Assembly: GCA_946008205.1 (NCBI GenBank) | Contig: CAMGAZ010000102.1 | Location: 1 to 5,732, forward strand | Length of the DNA stretch: 5,732 nucleotides | Reading direction: 5' to 3' | From: an uncultured Clostridium sp. | GTDB lineage: Bacteria; Bacillota; Clostridia; TANB77; CAG-508 | Shown here: one piece after another, positions 5,674-5,732 of the stretch | How positions within the stretch are numbered: the stretch's first letter is position 1 | How the letters are laid out: the number at the start of each line of letters is the position of its first letter | Program-made: the position numbers and the translations under genes | Notes under the pieces: model-generated | Told to the model about the DNA's origin: nothing | The model's database searches: none | Seen by the model: the letters and a program-made list of their open reading frames with translations, nothing else

Positions 5674-5732
5674 ATGAAAATAAGTAGTCTCTTTAAGTAT
5701 ATATTTATCATATTTGCAGTAGGAATTATTGC
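5674..5732 (+). CDS. N-terminus of an exported or membrane protein (3' partial)
   Basis: Only about 20 residues are visible: MKISSLFKYIFIIFAVGII, then a GC- codon (Ala) cut by the window edge. A basic start followed by a long hydrophobic run fits a signal peptide or first transmembrane helix. Support for the start: AAAGGA (5662-5667) lies 6 nt before the ATG, with a clean promoter upstream. The family cannot be determined from this fragment. Confidence 0.65.
   Translation, partial: MKISSLFKYIFIIFAVGII

Overview
This is an AT-rich window from a low-GC Gram-positive bacterium, most likely a spore-forming or spore-descended Clostridia lineage. The signs are a near-canonical SpoVS, a YmdB-type phosphodiesterase just upstream of it, strong AGGAGG-type ribosome binding sites, TTG start codons, sigma-A-like promoters with T/A-rich spacers, and A/T-ending codons throughout. 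The exact genus cannot be read from the window.

Positions 1-2155 hold the 3' part of a large surface protein whose start lies upstream. It has tandem DUF11-type beta-sandwich repeats, then a von Willebrand A domain with an intact MIDAS, and a short C-terminal beta-rich tail with no LPXTG anchor. A 39-nt palindrome (2163-2201) sits between this gene and a convergent minus-strand gene (2217-2702) and probably terminates both. The minus-strand gene encodes a small single-pass membrane protein with an extracytoplasmic beta-rich domain and has its own strong promoter (2728-2756, minus).

The divergent intergenic region 2703-2962 is the most structured non-coding stretch. It has a perfect inverted repeat (2827-2845), a 22-bp near-perfect direct repeat (2855-2876 and 2887-2908), and a TGTGAT element recurring three times at exactly 32-bp steps. 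A 9-bp inverted repeat (2881-2889/2908-2916) brackets the plus-strand promoter. This promoter drives an AAA-family ATPase with a C-terminal DUF4143/nuclease-like domain (2963-4261). The ATPase gene is followed after 33 nt by ymdB (4295-5068), so the two are probably co-transcribed.

spoVS (5204-5467) follows with its own promoter and a rho-independent terminator (5501-5531). A new promoter (5611-5639) and ribosome binding site then lead into a gene that runs off the right edge (5674 onward) and begins with a signal peptide or membrane anchor. The main core-genome anchor is the ymdB-spoVS pair. In Bacillus the gene before ymdB is rny (RNase Y); here that place is taken by the ATPase. I see no CRISPR array, tRNA, rRNA, transposase or phage gene. 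The window is mostly ordinary; the best candidates for something new are the 32-bp-phased regulatory array and the ATPase next to ymdB.
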